This document shows, in pieces, positions 33,731 to 48,382 of a stretch of 64,000 nt of DNA. Source of the stretch: Blastomyces gilchristii SLH14081 (Eukaryota > Ascomycota > Eurotiomycetes > Onygenales > Ajellomycetaceae); the NCBI RefSeq assembly GCF_000003855.2, contig NW_003101682.1, positions 6,847,361 through 6,911,360 of the forward strand, in the 5' to 3' direction. The position numbers and the translations under genes were made by a program. The notes under the pieces were generated by a model. The model was not told the DNA's origin. It searched no databases and was given only the letters and a program-made list of their open reading frames with translations. The first letter of the stretch is position 1. Each line of letters opens with the position of its first letter.

Positions 33731-35880
33731 GATTAACTATAATATTTATAATCAGAAGTTTCTTATAATAGTGAAATTCTTTCATCACTGATATTACTAC
33801 TTTGAGAGTCTTATAACAGTGATTACTGTTAGAACTGATTATAATAGCTTATAACAGTTTACTCCAATTAAGAAACTCTTATAGTAGCAGATTCACTGAG
33901 CTCAGAGACTGAGTAAGTTCTGATTCAAGATAGAATATATCAAGAAAACTAAGAACTCAGCAGACAGACTCTCTCATAGATTAGACTATATTAAGAAGAT
34001 CAGAGTGACAGACACAGAGAGATTAGAGAAGATAGAAAAGCTTTACAGAATACTTGAACTGAGTATTATAAAGAGATTAACTGAAGAGTCTCTTAATTCT
34101 CTATAAAAGAAGAAAGAGAAGAAAGAGAAGAAGTCTGTATAACTACTCTCTATAACACTAAGAGTTAACACTCTGAAAATCTTTACAAGAATTCTTGAAG
34201 AGAATATTTATAATCTGAAGAATTTACAGACTTTGAGAAGCACTGTAGAAGATCTGATATAAGAGAAAACAGAGTATAAGTCTTTATAAGATCTTCTATT
34301 CAGATTGTCTGAACTGTAACTGAAGAATGAATATACTCAGTATATTCAGAAACTGCTTACAGTAGAGATTAATTCTGCAGAAATAAAGAATTAAAGAGAC
34401 TTAAATAGTCTCTTATAAAGAGAGAGCTGAATTTATATATCTGTAAATAAGTTTCTATATATAGAATTTATTAAAAGATATCATAACTCTTCTCTAGCAG
34501 ATTATTTTACAGATACTAGAACTTATAAGTTACTTATAAGAAAATACTTCTGACTGCAGATATAAGAACTTATAAAGAAGATAGTGAATTCTTATACTAT
34601 TTATCAGAGTTTGTGAGTAGTATAATTCAGATTATATAAAGAACTTACTTCTCTACTCATCTTACAGAAATCTTGAGAATAGCTAGAAATAAATACTCTT
34701 ATAAGTCTCTCTGAAAGCAAGAATATATATAATGTCTGCTTTGACAGTGTACTGATGATAGTAAATCACTTTATCAAGATAACACACTTTATACTCACTT
34801 ACAAGAACTTAAAGTTAAAGAATTTAACTTATATCTTTATCTGTGATATGATTCAGTTGCATGAGTTATTTATAAACATTATCTCAGATAGAGAATCAAT
34901 CTTCACAAAGAAGTTCTGATTTAATCTGATAACTATACTGAAGATCTTATGAGATCTAAGAACAGCTTTTTATCAATAGACAGATAATTAGATAGAATAT
35001 CTGATAAGTATATTAAAACAGTATCTGCAGTGCTTTATAAATTATAATCAGAATAACTGAATGTATTAATTATCACTTACAGAGTTTATATACAACAACT
35101 TAAAGCATATTAGTATAGATAAAATTCTCTTTGAGATGCTTACTAAGACTTATTCACAGATGATCTTGATAAATCTGTAAGAGTACACTATAGAGTGTGA
35201 TAATATCTGTGAACAGACTGAGAGAATTCAGAAGATTCAGAAGAAAGTCTGTGAATTCTTGAGAAAGACTCAAGAGTATTAGAAAAGATACTATGACTTT
35301 AAGCACATTATAAAGAGTTTCAAGAAAGATAATAGAGTCTGACTGAGTTTAAAAAATATCATTATATAAAGATCTAATAAGAAGCTGAATCTCTTACAGA
35401 CAGAGTCTTATAAGATTATAAAGAAAGTTAGCTTACAGTTCTATAGATTAAAACTGTTATCTGAGTTACAGATATACAATGTTTTTCATATCTCTTTATT
35501 TTATAAATATAAGAAATTCTTAGAAGAGAATTCTGTGACTTATTATTCTATTTATAAAGTATTAGAGAGTGAAAGAGAATATCAGATCAAAGAGATTATT
35601 GACTCAGAGAAACAAGATTATAAGCTCTGATTCAAGATTCAGTGATAAGAATATTCTGATAAGATAAATAAGTTCACTTAAGAATTATCTGAGCAGATAA
35701 GACATCTGTAGAAGCTGAGATATAACTTTTATATTATAAATTCTGACAAGTCAGAATGATGCAGTCTTCACTAAGAATCTGATTATAATAAAGATATTAA
35801 TACTGTTATTTATAAATTCTAGTCTATAAGATAATAAGTTTCTACTGAGATGAATAGTTTATAATATATATAAAGAGAAG
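33731..35880 (+). mobile_element. Outer Ty3/Gypsy element, right half (RNase H, integrase, chromodomain)
   Basis: Resumes exactly where 18740 stopped: INYNIYNQKFLIIVKFF, then VRTDYNSL (RNase H) and FKIEY. Integrase at about 34470-35130 reads RYHNSSLADYFTDTRTYKLL, then VNHFIKITHFI, FICDMIQLHEL, IISDRESIFTKKF, TAFYQ*TDN and FIYNNLKHIS. The C-terminal part carries IYNVFHISLF. A chromodomain follows at about 35590-35690 (KEIIDSEKQDYKL, FKIQ*, EYSDKINKFT*E; Trp codons now stops), so this is a chromovirus. The end of the element and its 3' LTR were not resolved. Confidence 0.82.
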
Positions 35881-37800
35881 AAGAAATCATGCTCTCATTA
35901 AAGTTAAAAATAAGAAAATAAAAACAGAACTGTGAACACAACTTAGAGACTAATAAAGAAAAAATAAAGAAAACTTACACTTATATTCTTAATATCTGTG
36001 ATACTTAATTCTCTCATAACTATTAATTTTTTTCTTCAAAGAAGCAGAGAGTATTATATCTGCAGTATAGATAATTATTATATTTGATATAAAGACTGTC
36101 AGAAATGCACAGACTTCAGAGAAGTCAGATATCAGAGTGTATATAATTATGACAGAATCTTGAAAGCTGACTGTCTACACATATGATTAGATATCTCTTA
36201 TAAAGCTGTGTTCACTCTCTCAGTTATACTGAAGTATTCAGTCTGAAAATAATTGAGATACAGAGAGAGAGCTCATCTGCTCAGATTAACTCTCATTATA
36301 AATTCATAACATTTATATTATCTTGATTACTCAGATTTTGCAAATACCTGAGAACTCATCTCTTATTGACAATTAGATTGCAGAAATGTGCTGCAGTGTG
36401 AGAATTATTAATAGAAAATCTAGACATATTTGCATATATCTGATCAGAGATTGTGTAGACAGAGAAGAGATGATCATAGATCTGCAGAGCAGTAGAAGAC
36501 ACTGATAACACTGAAAACTTTTTAAGAACTGTTAGCTAGAATCTGTAAGAAATTACTTATAGAGAGACTTACAGTAAAGAGTGAGACTACACTGCTTAAA
36601 GTCAGAGACTGATCTGAAAGAGACATGAGATTGACTACTGATCTGAAGATCAGGTGCAGTGATAAGACTGAGAGAAATGAAAACACTGTTATAAGTAATA
36701 ATATCTCTACTTTATCAGCTAGTAAAAAGTGATCAGAGAAGTTATAGAGATATTCATAAGAAGCTCAGCAGCAGTCAGACATTATTTATAATGATATTGA
36801 AATTGAAAAAATTTTTATTTCTGAGAAGTTCTTGAATTAATATATAAATATTGTTAGAAACACTCTCTCTCTATCATCTGAGTAAAAACACTTCACAGAT
36901 GAATAAGAATACTCATAGTTTATAAGAATAAGAGCTGTTACAGAAAAAGAAAAAAAAAGATGAGATTTCATAGATAGATCTGAGATATTTATACTACTCT
37001 AGAGAGATTTACTTATACTGTGAATGATTCTGCAGAATAGTCAGATTACTCTAGTAAATAAAGAGTAATTATGAATTGCAGGTCTGAATCTTTCTATATA
37101 ATTATAAAGAGTGATTGCAGATCACAGATATCTTAATTCTATAATTTTACAGAGTTAGTGAAAGAATGAAAAATTCCTCACAATTCTACAGTGTCAAAAA
37201 ACAATAATTTATAAGAATGAGTAAAAGATCAACTCATAAATACTTCTCTTTAATGAGAGTAATCTCACAGAGAGTGATTTATCTATGAGATAAATCTGTG
37301 TAATGATTATACAAGAATCTTATAAAAATGATTAAGAGTTAACTGAAATTCTTCTATATAAAAGATATAAGATAAATCTGTGTGATAGTCAGAGAAGAAT
37401 CTGTAGATTATAAAGAATCTTACAGAATAAGAAACTGAGTGACAGACTCTTTTTTCTTCATAGTAACAAGGGATTTTTCCTCACTGAGATTTTTTATAGA
37501 TATGAAGAATTTTTAGTGAGTATCACTGCAGTGCTGAGCTGATTCTATGAAGTCACTCAGTGAAAGACTTCACAGACAAAGTCTTAGAGAGAGAAGAATA
37601 TATAAGAAATCTCACTTCTTACAGATTCTTTATCTCTATTTCTATCTCTTATATAATTAATAGAGTTAGCAGTTCTTGACTACACACAACTATATAGACT
37701 GGAGTTTGTGAATACTATTTATAACTCAGCTTGAATACTATTATACATTTAATCTTTACATTTTATCTTTCTACCACAAATACTTCTAGTAGTTAATAGT
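35881..37800. other. AT-rich region, probably 3' UTR/LTR of the outer Gypsy or another relic
   Basis: 1.9 kb without readable domains. Contains locally repeated words (GATAAATCTGTGT at about 37283 and 37372). Compatible with the LTR of the outer Gypsy, but no second copy in the window confirms it. Confidence 0.4.
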
Positions 37801-40800
37801 ATATATCACGCCAAGCGGCAAACATCTGAATAATCATCTGTGAGCACTTATTCTTACATCTGACTCATCTTTAGCAGAAAGATACAAAAAGATATCTTAA
37901 TAATAGTATCAAGTACATAATCAACAGACATATCTGAAGTGCATTCTCTGCAAAAACTCTGTCTATCTTTGATGTATTAAGACATCAACACCGAGTCTCA
38001 CTCTTGTACTACTTCTTTCAATCTGGCTCATTCTTAGCAGAAAAATATAAAAAGATATCTCAGTAACTGTATTCAATACATAATCAGCAGATATAATAAC
38101 TATAAAATCAGTATACTTTAAGATCTGACTGAGTCTTTGATCTCTGCATAGTGAGATATATTAAATCTAGTTTTAATATCTCAATATTTAATAGATTCTG
38201 TAAGAAATTGAGAACAGCAATACTAGATTTCTATTGAATTTAAGAATTAACTCTATATTAATATAATCATTGACAAAGTCTTCTATTTTGAGATATAAAT
38301 AACCAGTTTCTCTACATCCTGCTGATAATATTTATATTATTATATAGAAATAGACTTATATTCTCTATAATATTAAGACTCTGAAGAAAGAAAGTCTTAA
38401 TAGAGAGTATATAGTAGTATATATTTTAGTAGTTTCTATCTCATTCTTCTACAGCAGTTAATATAAAAAAAAGATCTTAGAATTAGTTTTTTACTTCTCT
38501 TGAAAAAGTAAGATATTTTTCTCTGAGTTTTATACAATATTCTTACAAAGAATTAAAAACAGAGTTATTTTCTGTTATAATTTCATATTCTTTTAAGTAA
38601 GAATTACTTTTTCAGTAACTGAAGAGCTTTTATTAATACTTAATTCTTTTTTACACTCTTTATTAACTGATTTGAGTTGCACACTTATTATGTGAGAAGA
38701 ATTGAATGATTTAGAATAAATTTGAATAGTTTTAATCAATTTCTCTGTAAAAAATTGATTTATTTTTTATCAGTTTTTCTCTCAAAAACTGTCATATTAT
38801 CTGATTTATTATCAATTGATATCATACTTTTTCTCACTGTATCTTAAGAAAGAGATTGTAAAGATTTTATTGATTTATCTCAAAAATCAATTTTAGTTTA
38901 TTAGATTCTCTTCAAAAATCTAATCTAGTTACTGAACTAGTGTGAAAAAAATCAGGTATTTTATACACAAAAGTCTTTTATTCTTCTTTTGAAACAGTCT
39001 GATCAACTTTTCAATTGAAAACAGACTTAGAAATATCTCAATTGAAACAGTCTGATCAACTTTTCATTGAGTGAAAATAATGAGTTTAAAAATACACTCA
39101 GTTGATGTGGAAAAAGATGCTTTCTCAAATGCTATTTCTGAGATTGAAATTCTGAAGAGAAGAAAGAAAGAAGAAATAGAGAAACAATAAGTTCTTGAAA
39201 TACAGAAACTTGAAAAAGTAAGCAAGATTCTTGAAAAGCAGTGTCTGAGTGAGATGAATGAAGAAGTTCTGTTAATTCTTCATGCTCAGACTAGACAACT
39301 ACAGAAGATGATTAAGTTCAAGCTTAGAATTTTAAACACAGTTCTAAAAATATTGAAAATTTCTAGTATAATTACTGACTCTTTATTTTACTCTTCTTTT
39401 TTTTCTACTTCTTCTTCTTCTTCTTCTTTAAATCAGAAGAAAACATATACTTAAGCAGCTGAATCTGCTATCTCTAAACCTGCTGTCTCTAAATCTACTG
39501 TCTCAAAACATGCTCAAAATCCTGAGAAAACTGAGAAGAATACTGCTCATACTTCTATTGATAGAAAAGTGAAGAAAAAAATATAAAAAGAGAAAAATCT
39601 TCAAATCTTCAGAAATAGAAGACTTATTCTCAAAGTCTCAAATCAGAATATTTTAAAGAGAAACAAGCTGAACTCAAATATCATTTTCAGAATTAGAAAT
39701 GAAATCAATTAGCAGTTCTTTTCTCAGTTAATGACTGATATTAAAGTTCAAAAATCACTTATAGCTTTAATTGAGTCATTCTTCTTTGAAAACTTCATTA
39801 TTCTGACTACAATGTCTGAATTCAGTGCAGAATTTCTTATTCATAATAGAAATCTCTGAAAATCAGCAGTAAAATCTTTGTTAAACATAATAATTCTATC
39901 TAAGAGAGATGAAAAGTGAGATAAATTCATTCTTTATAATATTTCAGTTGAAATCTTTGACTGTGAGGAAGAAATACTACTTCTTAAAAATGAATTAAAA
40001 GAATATTACTTTATTCAACTGAGAAAAGAGTCTGTATAACTTAATTCAACTAAGTTCAGACTGAGTAGAAGAAATGTCTCTGTTCTAGTATATATAAAGA
40101 TACTTAAATAATCAAGAATCTCTGAAGTAAGAGTAGCAGATTTGAAAATGAGAGTTCATGAATACAAAGACTCAAGAATGAATCTCAAAGCTCAAACATA
40201 GTGTTCAAACTGTCAAAGATATAGACACTTTGCAGTCTCTTGTTTCAGAGACTCAAAATACATATTCTGTGCTAGAGATTACAAAACTAGTGAGTATAAA
40301 TATGAAACATGCTTAAAAAGAGATGAAATATATTAACATACTCTGCTTAAGTGCTTCAATTGTAAAGAAAAACATGCATCTAGCTCAAAAGAATGTGTAT
40401 TTACTTCAAGAGCTCAGAAGAACTGAAGAAAAGAAAAAGCTCAATGTAAATTTAAAACTGAAGAGAAAAGTCAAGCTAGTAAATCTACAACTGTAAGCTC
40501 AAAGAGAAGAAACTCTTAACTATCTAGATCTTCAAACTTCAACTCTTCAGCTAAATATAAACAGAATTTGAATTCTTAAACTTCTGTTAAGATTAGAGAA
40601 TTGAGAAATGACTCTGATAATAAACTAGATATAATGTAAGTAGTTGAGATTCCTACTTTTCAAAATAGTTATAATTCACTATCTGATGATAGTAATTAGA
40701 TTCTACTCTATCTCTACTCTCTTTTAGTATGAATATACAATAAAAATAATAAAAAAAGTTTAAAAACTCTTCAAAAATCACATTTAATCAAAATAATGTG

Positions 40801-40888
40801 AATAGAAACTCAAATTGTATTTATTCTTGTCTTCAAATTGCATTTGAATAAAAAGTTGATTTTATACTGCTTCAGAAATCAAACTTTG
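37800..40888 (+). mobile_element. Tad1-type LINE, 3'-truncated copy
   Basis: Colinear with 55.0-58.05 kb of the full-length LINE: tandem 5' UTR units, the ORF1 start (about 39080) and the CCHC region (about 40200-40400), then abrupt loss at the ORF1/ORF2 junction. ORF1 is interrupted early by TAA where the full copy has CAA (Gln). The right end abuts the minus-strand Gypsy. LINEs are normally 5'-truncated, so loss of the 3' part suggests a later deletion or rearrangement. The left limit is approximate. Confidence 0.75.
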
Positions 40889-41145
40889 AATTTATAAATA
40901 ACAGTGTTAATATTCTGATTATAACTAGGTTCTTAGTGAAGACTGTATCATTCTGACTTATCAGAATTTATAGTATAAAAGTTATATCTCAGCTTCTATA
41001 GATATCTTATCTATCTGAATAATTCTCAAGTGAACTTATTCATCTTATCAGAATACTCATATCACTGAATCTTGAATTAGAGCTTGTAATATTACTTCTC
41101 TAAGTTAATAATCTCTTTGATCTGATATTCTCTTTCACTCTCTAG
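40889..41145 (-). mobile_element. Second outer Ty3/Gypsy, minus strand, segment 1 (chromodomain end)
   Basis: Reverse complement of about 35560-35818 of the left Gypsy (chromodomain and following sequence), then cut by hAT copy 2 at TSD CTCTCTAG. Confidence 0.75.
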
Positions 41146-44100
41146 TAGACTGACCGGCGGGATCATGAATTTCACATTTAATCTCATTTGGTCTGATCTC
41201 ATACATTTCTTGGTGTGAGTCCCACCAGGATCAAGCCTTAAAAAAATCTGAAAATGAACCATTTCTGAGAGAAATGATGTGAAAAATGACTAGATTTAAT
41301 TCAAGAACAGTGAAATGAAAGTAATTTCTCAGAATAAACTATGAAAGATAATCATTCTTTCAAAATCAGAATGAGACTGAGACTGAAGATTAAAATCAGT
41401 CTCATTCAGTTTATTCAGTGATTGCTTATATAATCAGAATTTGATAATGATTATTAATAACACTCATGAAACAACTAAATACATTCTTATACAAGTTTAT
41501 TCTTCACTTTCTTATGAAAACTACACTTCTCTGATATACTATGATCAGAGATATTAAACTGTCTGATAATTTCATATTTTACAATAATGAGTTTCTTGAT
41601 TATTTCTTCTTATAATTGTCTCTGATAATAGTGACAAATATCTTGACTTGAGTTGAACTTTCACTTTATTCTCATCTCTGTCAATGAAATTGTCAGAATA
41701 TCATATATCATCAGTATAAAAGTTGAATATATACTCTCAACAATTTTTCATAACTCTAGAATTAATTTAGTGTGTAAATTCATTAAATTATCTTGAAGAT
41801 AGTGATCAAATTCAGTTTTATAAGTATATAGTTTTATCTGATTTTCAGTTATAATCAATGTATGTAAGTTCTGTTTCAAAGTTAGTATTATAGTTCTATG
41901 TAATGTAAAGTGTTATCAAAGATTATTACTTATTAGAGAATTGTATTTCACTATCTTCACATCTCAAACATCTGCTTATTCAAATCTCTGATAGTTGATA
42001 TTATAGTAGTCTCAGACTAATTTGATATATAAGTCTTATTTCTTCTCTGTTCAATCTTGAGAAGTGTAGATATTAACTCAATGAGAGAAATCTAGTAGAG
42101 CTGCTATAGCATAGTACTTTGTAAAAGATTGTTCAGTTTTGCTGTAGTAATATATCAGTTTATTCCTTACAGCAATAATAGTCTGTACTATTGTATTATC
42201 TCAGACTGAATTTCTTTTTAAGTGATTTAACTACTTCTTAAGATAAGTAAATAAACTGTTATACACTTATCAGACTGACTGCAGTATTGATGTATGAGTA
42301 ATTAAGACTGTCTTTATTATCTTACAAAACTGAAATAGTAAATTAATCACATATTTCAACTAAGTTCACTTTATATCAGAAAGTTTCAATATCTGAATCT
42401 TTTCTCAATCAGAGTATTATAGTTAATGATTAATCATCTGACATAATTAAAGAGTCTGAACAGTCATCTTATATATTGATCTTTATTATATTCTAATATT
42501 CTGTATCATATTCAGTGATGTGACTGATTTGTTTATTTATTAAATATTATGAAATTATTATTATTATTTAGAGGAGATACAAATCATATTAGCAATGTTT
42601 TAAATCTGTGATATTTAAATTATTAGTCAATCTATTCAAAATTAACAGTAGCCTTATTAAAAAGTATTATTAAAAAGCAATATTAAAAAGTGTTGATAAA
42701 AAATATTATCTTTTGTAAAATGAATGTAAAAGTTACTTGAGTAATCACTTTTATCTCATTCTCATCTCAAGAATCAGTCATCTCATTATTCTTTATCTCA
42801 ATGTTAAGATTCTTTATCAGTGTTTATATCATAAGTTGAATCATATGAGCAATGCAGAGAATATGATCTTATTTATTATTTCAGAAATACAAAGTTAATT
42901 TTTACTTCAAGCTCTTTATCATAGTATAGTTATTCACAGCATTATCAGTTATAATTGTAAGAAGACTGAGACTAATATCTTAATAGTTATTTTTAATCAC
43001 AGTTATTAATATCTCTGTCATATAATTCTCAGTATAACTACTGATCAATGATTGAAATTCAATTAATATCTCTTAATAAGTTCAGTTCTCATCAATATAA
43101 TAACATATAACTCTTATAAATGTAAGATTGTTTATACTAGTTTATATATTCACTGTGAGAGACACTCTTCAATAATTCTTCAACTCTGATTCTAGATATT
43201 ATATATTAACTTTGTAATATATCTTGAGATTGAACTGAAGACAGAATCAATGTGAAATATGAAGATTTGAATTAAGTATTTAAAGAAGTGTTCAGAATTC
43301 AGAGTTTTCAATTAATTGAAGAGAAAGATTCAGAGATATATATATACAAAGTAATTATTCACAGAAGTTATCAGATAAAAGTTATAAAATCAGAGTACTG
43401 ATATATAATTATTTTCACATAATTTTCTTCAAATTAGAAAGTTAGTATTATCAAAAATTATTATCTGATAGAGTAACTTATCAGCTCAGTAGTAATTTTC
43501 TGATTATTTTTCTTTTATTATCTGTATTCTGATAACTTCAGATATTGAAAAATTTCTTCAGAGTTATAATCAGTTTATAATGAATATTTCTGAATAAAGT
43601 TGTAGTAATTGTAGCAGAGAGAGAATTCTTCAGTAATCTATAATACAATCTATTAATAATTATTTCATAGTTTATCTCAGTGTTTGTGTTGAGTTTTTTA
43701 TAAATTTTATGATCTGAAATCAGATATGAAGAATGAAGTGATTATTTATCATAATTAAAAGAGAGTATTCTGTGTTAAATTGTAAATAATATAGATTTTG
43801 TGATTCACAGTGATTTCTTAAAGAGTTTATGAATCTTTAATAGAAGTAAAAGAACTGAAAGAAGTGAATTCAGAAGATATAATAATAATTTAAAAAAGAT
43901 AATAATTTATTTTTAATAACTGATCACTGATGTGTGTAAGAAGAATTAATATAAGAGAAAATAATCTTATTTCTTAACTTCATTATAATTTTAGTACTAA
44001 CTCAGATTGAATATTATCAATGTATAAAAGTAAATAAACAATCTTGATTAATCTCTGTCATATTTCTTAAAATATATTAATATTATGAAAGAGAGTGTTA

Positions 44101-46945
44101 TCAAATTGCATTATCAGATAATATTATTAAAAATATATTAATATTATGAATATCAATGTTGAAAAAATGTTAATACTTATACATTATAGTGATTTGTGAA
44201 TCATGATAGTTAAATATATATATATATATATATTATTCCTGACTTGATTACAACTTGTATAATAATTTTTAAAAACTTAAAATTAATTTCAATTATTAAT
44301 AATTATGAACTTATAACTAATTAATATAAAAAGAAAAAAACTTTTTCTATTCATTATCTTTCTACTCTTTCTCATTCTTCTTATCATTCTTCATAATTTA
44401 CTTCTTATTCTACTTCTTCTTCTTCTTCTTCTCATCTAAGATAATAATCATCTCAAAATCTCTCTTCACTGTCTTCTTAGAGAAGAGTTCTCACTGCTTC
44501 TTCTCAGTCAGATTAATCTGTATCTCAAAATCCTGTATTTGCTGATCTGCTGTCTCAGGATTTGTCTCAGTAGTAAGCAGATTGACATGCTCAGAGAGCA
44601 GAGCTGCCTTCTCAATATTCTGAATTATGAAGTGCATTTGAGATCTGAATAAGACCTCAATTCTTTTCTTCTCTATCAGCTTCTGCTAATCAATTAGAGA
44701 ACAGAAGTATTATTAAAAATTATTATCTCTTAATAAATAAAAAACTTATCAGTTTTGACTTCTTTATCTCTCACTTTAACATCTTCTTAATCTTCTTCTA
44801 TCACTGTTTATTTATAGTAATACTCTTCTTCTCTCTCTCTCTCTTCATCTTAGTCTTAAATCATTCTCAGAACTTCTTCTGATCTCACTACTACTGTATA
44901 AGACTCTTCACTGTCTTCTTCTTTAATCTCTCACAGACAGCATCATTCATATTATTTCTATACTTAGTTTAGTCTAAATCTATCAGAAGTGTTACTTAAA
45001 ATTGTTATTATTCTACTCTCTTACAGAGTCTCTTCAAGATATTATAATATATTTTACAATCTGTCTTCTCTTACTTGAATATCTTCTTCTTCTCTCTCTT
45101 CAATCTGTGACAGTGCTCACACACCTTGATAGTTCACAGAACTGCAGAATATTTAAAGAGAGATGATATAATTAATTTCAGTGAGTATTAAAAAGAGATG
45201 AAGGCAGAAGAGACAGTCAGAAATAATATAATAATAATAATAGTGATAGTAATGATAATGATGATGATAATAATAATGATAATAATAATGAAAGAAGAAG
45301 TGCATTGAAATATATTACTAACTTATTAAATATAAAGAGATTTAAAGAAAATATTAACAGCTTTCAGCAATGTACAGAAACAGCTACAGTATTATATAGT
45401 AATATTATCTTCATTTAATACATGCACTGTTGATATTCTTTGTATACAGTTATCATATAATCTGTATCAGAGATACATGCAGAAAACAGATCTTTATTAC
45501 TACACTAAATAATTATAGTAATTCTCTATTTTTATATTATAAAGATAAGTTATTCTTATTTCTTTCTTCTCTCTTTTCTCTTCTTCAATCAATCACTAAT
45601 TTCAAGCTGATATGAAAACTATTAAAACACTCTCAGAAACTCTCAAATTGAAGAGTATAGACTAATTAAATTTTAAATACAGAAGAAATTAAATTATCTT
45701 CTACAGATTCAATTATTCACTTCTTTTCAAATAAAACAGCAGTTGTGTTCTCTCTTCTCTCTCAATCAAATGAAACATGATCTGTGAAAAGCAAGTATCA
45801 TATCAGATTATAATGATCAACACAGTCTCAGCATGCAGAACTGTATATATGCAGTGTGTACTGAACTGAGAGACTGTGTAAGTTGTAAATTAGCAGCAGC
45901 ATCTCAGAGAGAGCTATGTAATGTGAGAAAGTCATAATTCTCAGTTATATATACAGAGAGTGAATTACTGTAGTAAGTATATATAAATTAAAGTAATGCT
46001 TTTTAGTAATACTCAGTCTCTGATATGATGAAAATAGAGTCTCTTCATGAGATCTGTTTCTATCAGAAGTCAGGAAATTTTATATTTTTCAAGAGTATCT
46101 TCACACATCTTATCTGTGAAATTGATAAGAGAAATCATTAATTTCAGTATTCTGTTCTTAATACTATTCAAGTGGCAGCAGAGTTCACTCTGATCACATT
46201 TTTTAAGTATATGTTTTTTAATTATTCATATTTATATAGATATATACTAATTATTTATTAAATAATGTTAAGATAATAACTCATTGCAGCTGTATTACTC
46301 TCACTGTGAGAAATACACAGTTAATAATAAATATTGTAAAGACTCTGAAGAGTAAGTATTTTAGAGATACTGCAGCTCTGTGATCTTGATTTTTTTTTAT
46401 TTTTATTTTTTATTTTTTTCTTTTTCTTTTATTTTATTTTTCTTTTCTTTCTTTCTCTTTTTTCTTTCTCTCTTTTTTTCTTTCTCTTTTTTTTTTTATT
46501 GTGATTTTTTCTTATTATTTTGTTTTTTATTTTTTTATTATTTTTTATTATTTTTTGTATTTTATATTTTTTTTTTAATTAAAATGATATTAATTATGAT
46601 CTGTGTTCAGAAAAGTAATAATATTTAATAATACTCTCTATTGAATTTTCAACAAATGAGTACTATGTTATGATATTATGTAAGTGAGAAATGATTTCAT
46701 AATCTTATTTAATGTTATTTTCAATAATGAGATCAGAATGAAAATGTGACTAAGAATTTAAACATATTCTTTATCTGAGACTAGATTTTTATTTGAAAAG
46801 TGAATCTGAGATCTTTAATATTTAAAATAATATGATTTAAAATCAATGTAATGAATATAAATTATGATCAGAAGTAATACTTTTAAGTAATATGATAACT
46901 GTAAAGTTTGATTCTGGTCTTAGATATAATAATATAATCAGTCTA
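41146..46945 (-). mobile_element. hAT DNA transposon, copy 2 (5.8 kb, reverse, SINE-free)
   Basis: TIR TAGACTGACCG at the left (the 3' end of the element in reverse) and ATCAGTCTA at the right. Perfect 8-bp TSD CTCTCTAG (41138-41145, 46946-46953). Colinear with copy 1 in reverse throughout, including the poly-A tract (as T, about 46385-46575), the trinucleotide tract (about 45228-45292) and the transposase remnant (about 42000-42420). Lacks the SINE; the empty site is 42941-42952. Heavily mutated. Confidence 0.9.
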
Positions 46946-47440
46946 CTCTCTAGTACTTTGTAAATAGAGTAATAAGTTACAGAATTCTCTTCTGAGAATT
47001 TCTTGTATTTATAGAGTAAAGAGATATGAAAAACATTGTATATCTATAACTCAGATAATAGTTTTAATTTATAGAACTATAAGTTAACTTTCTTTATAAT
47101 CTTATAAGACTCTGTCTGCAAGAGAATCAGCTTCTTACTAAATCTTTATATAATAATGTTTTTAAGACTCAGTCAGACTCTATTATCTTTCTTAAAATAT
47201 TTTATAATATACTTAGAGTTATAATATCTCTTTGAATACTCTTAAGTCTTTCTTAAGAATTCACAGACTTTCTTTTAAATATTCTGAATTCTCTCAGCTT
47301 GTTCATAAGTAATATCATACTTTATAGTATACTATCACAGATTTATCAAGATTATTTACAGATAAGTCTCAGTGAGTATCTTAAAAAGAGTTTTATCTAT
47401 ACTGATATACTTTAAGTTATTGTATATAAACTTTGTAAGT
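46946..47440 (-). mobile_element. Second outer Gypsy, segment 2 (integrase C-terminus)
   Basis: Reverse complement of about 35080-35560 of the left Gypsy (integrase C-terminal part). Interrupted at 47440 by the 533-bp-LTR element with TSD TAAGT. Confidence 0.78.
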
Positions 47441-47973
47441 TGTAATATAACAGAACTGAAGTGATGACTAGTCAGCAGTATTATATAGAGATAGTTATTT
47501 AAGAAGCTGTATAAGTGAGCTTAACTATCTTGCTTAAATAGTGAGCTTGTAGACTACAGAGTTATTACAAGAATATCACAGATATAGTACTTAGTATACT
47601 AAGAAGATTATATGAGATACATAGTAACTCTTATATATATTTCAGTAGAAGAAAAATGAATTACTGACTTCTTTAATAAGAAGTCAGTATCTAGCTGTTC
47701 TATATAAATAATAAGTGAATACTCTTCTTTAATTTCATAAGTAAGAATAGCTGAAGTGATATCTCAGTAATATCTTATTATTAAGAAAGAGTAATCTGCT
47801 GATCTTATATAAAAGTAGAGTTCTTATATTTATTAATCAGATCTTTCTATAATATATCTAAATAATATTATAGAGTGATTGAAAACCAGTTCAGATAAAA
47901 TGAAATCATTTATATAAAAGTAATAAGCTATGTGAAACTGTAATAAGATCTTAATACAGTTAAAGATATAATA
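47441..47973 (-). repeat. 3' LTR (left) of the third element
   Basis: 533 bp, heavily RIP-mutated along its full length. Aligns without gaps, as far as checked, to 62335-62867; differences are nearly all transitions. Confidence 0.85.
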
Positions 47974-48382
47974 ATACTCTTTTCTTTAAGAATATAGTTC
48001 TGATACTCTCAAGATTATCAGATTAAAAATTATCTTTATTATATAGTAATAATTATCAATCAATTGACAGTGTATATACTGTATAAAGAAATAGATGAGT
48101 TTTTCTACTGACTGTGTAGATCTTTCTTTTCTCATCTTCATTCAAATTAAACATGTAATAAGTGAGTTTCTTATATATTAATTTAAAATGTGAAAAACAT
48201 AGTTAATAGATGACTTACAGATCTCTTAATATATTCTGTTCTATATATGAAATTCTCTGCAAAAGTGATGTATTTTTAGAGACAAAGCTAACAGTAGTAG
48301 CAGAATTTTTCAAAAAGATCTCTTTCTCTGTGACACATTTTTTTTCCTCTCTCTCATCTGTAATAGTGAGTGCATGAGAGCA

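Noticed and set aside
46380..46628. Phe-rich hydrophobic ORF resembling a membrane protein
   Set aside because: Translation of the T-rich low-complexity tract of hAT copy 2; the complementary tract occurs in copy 1.
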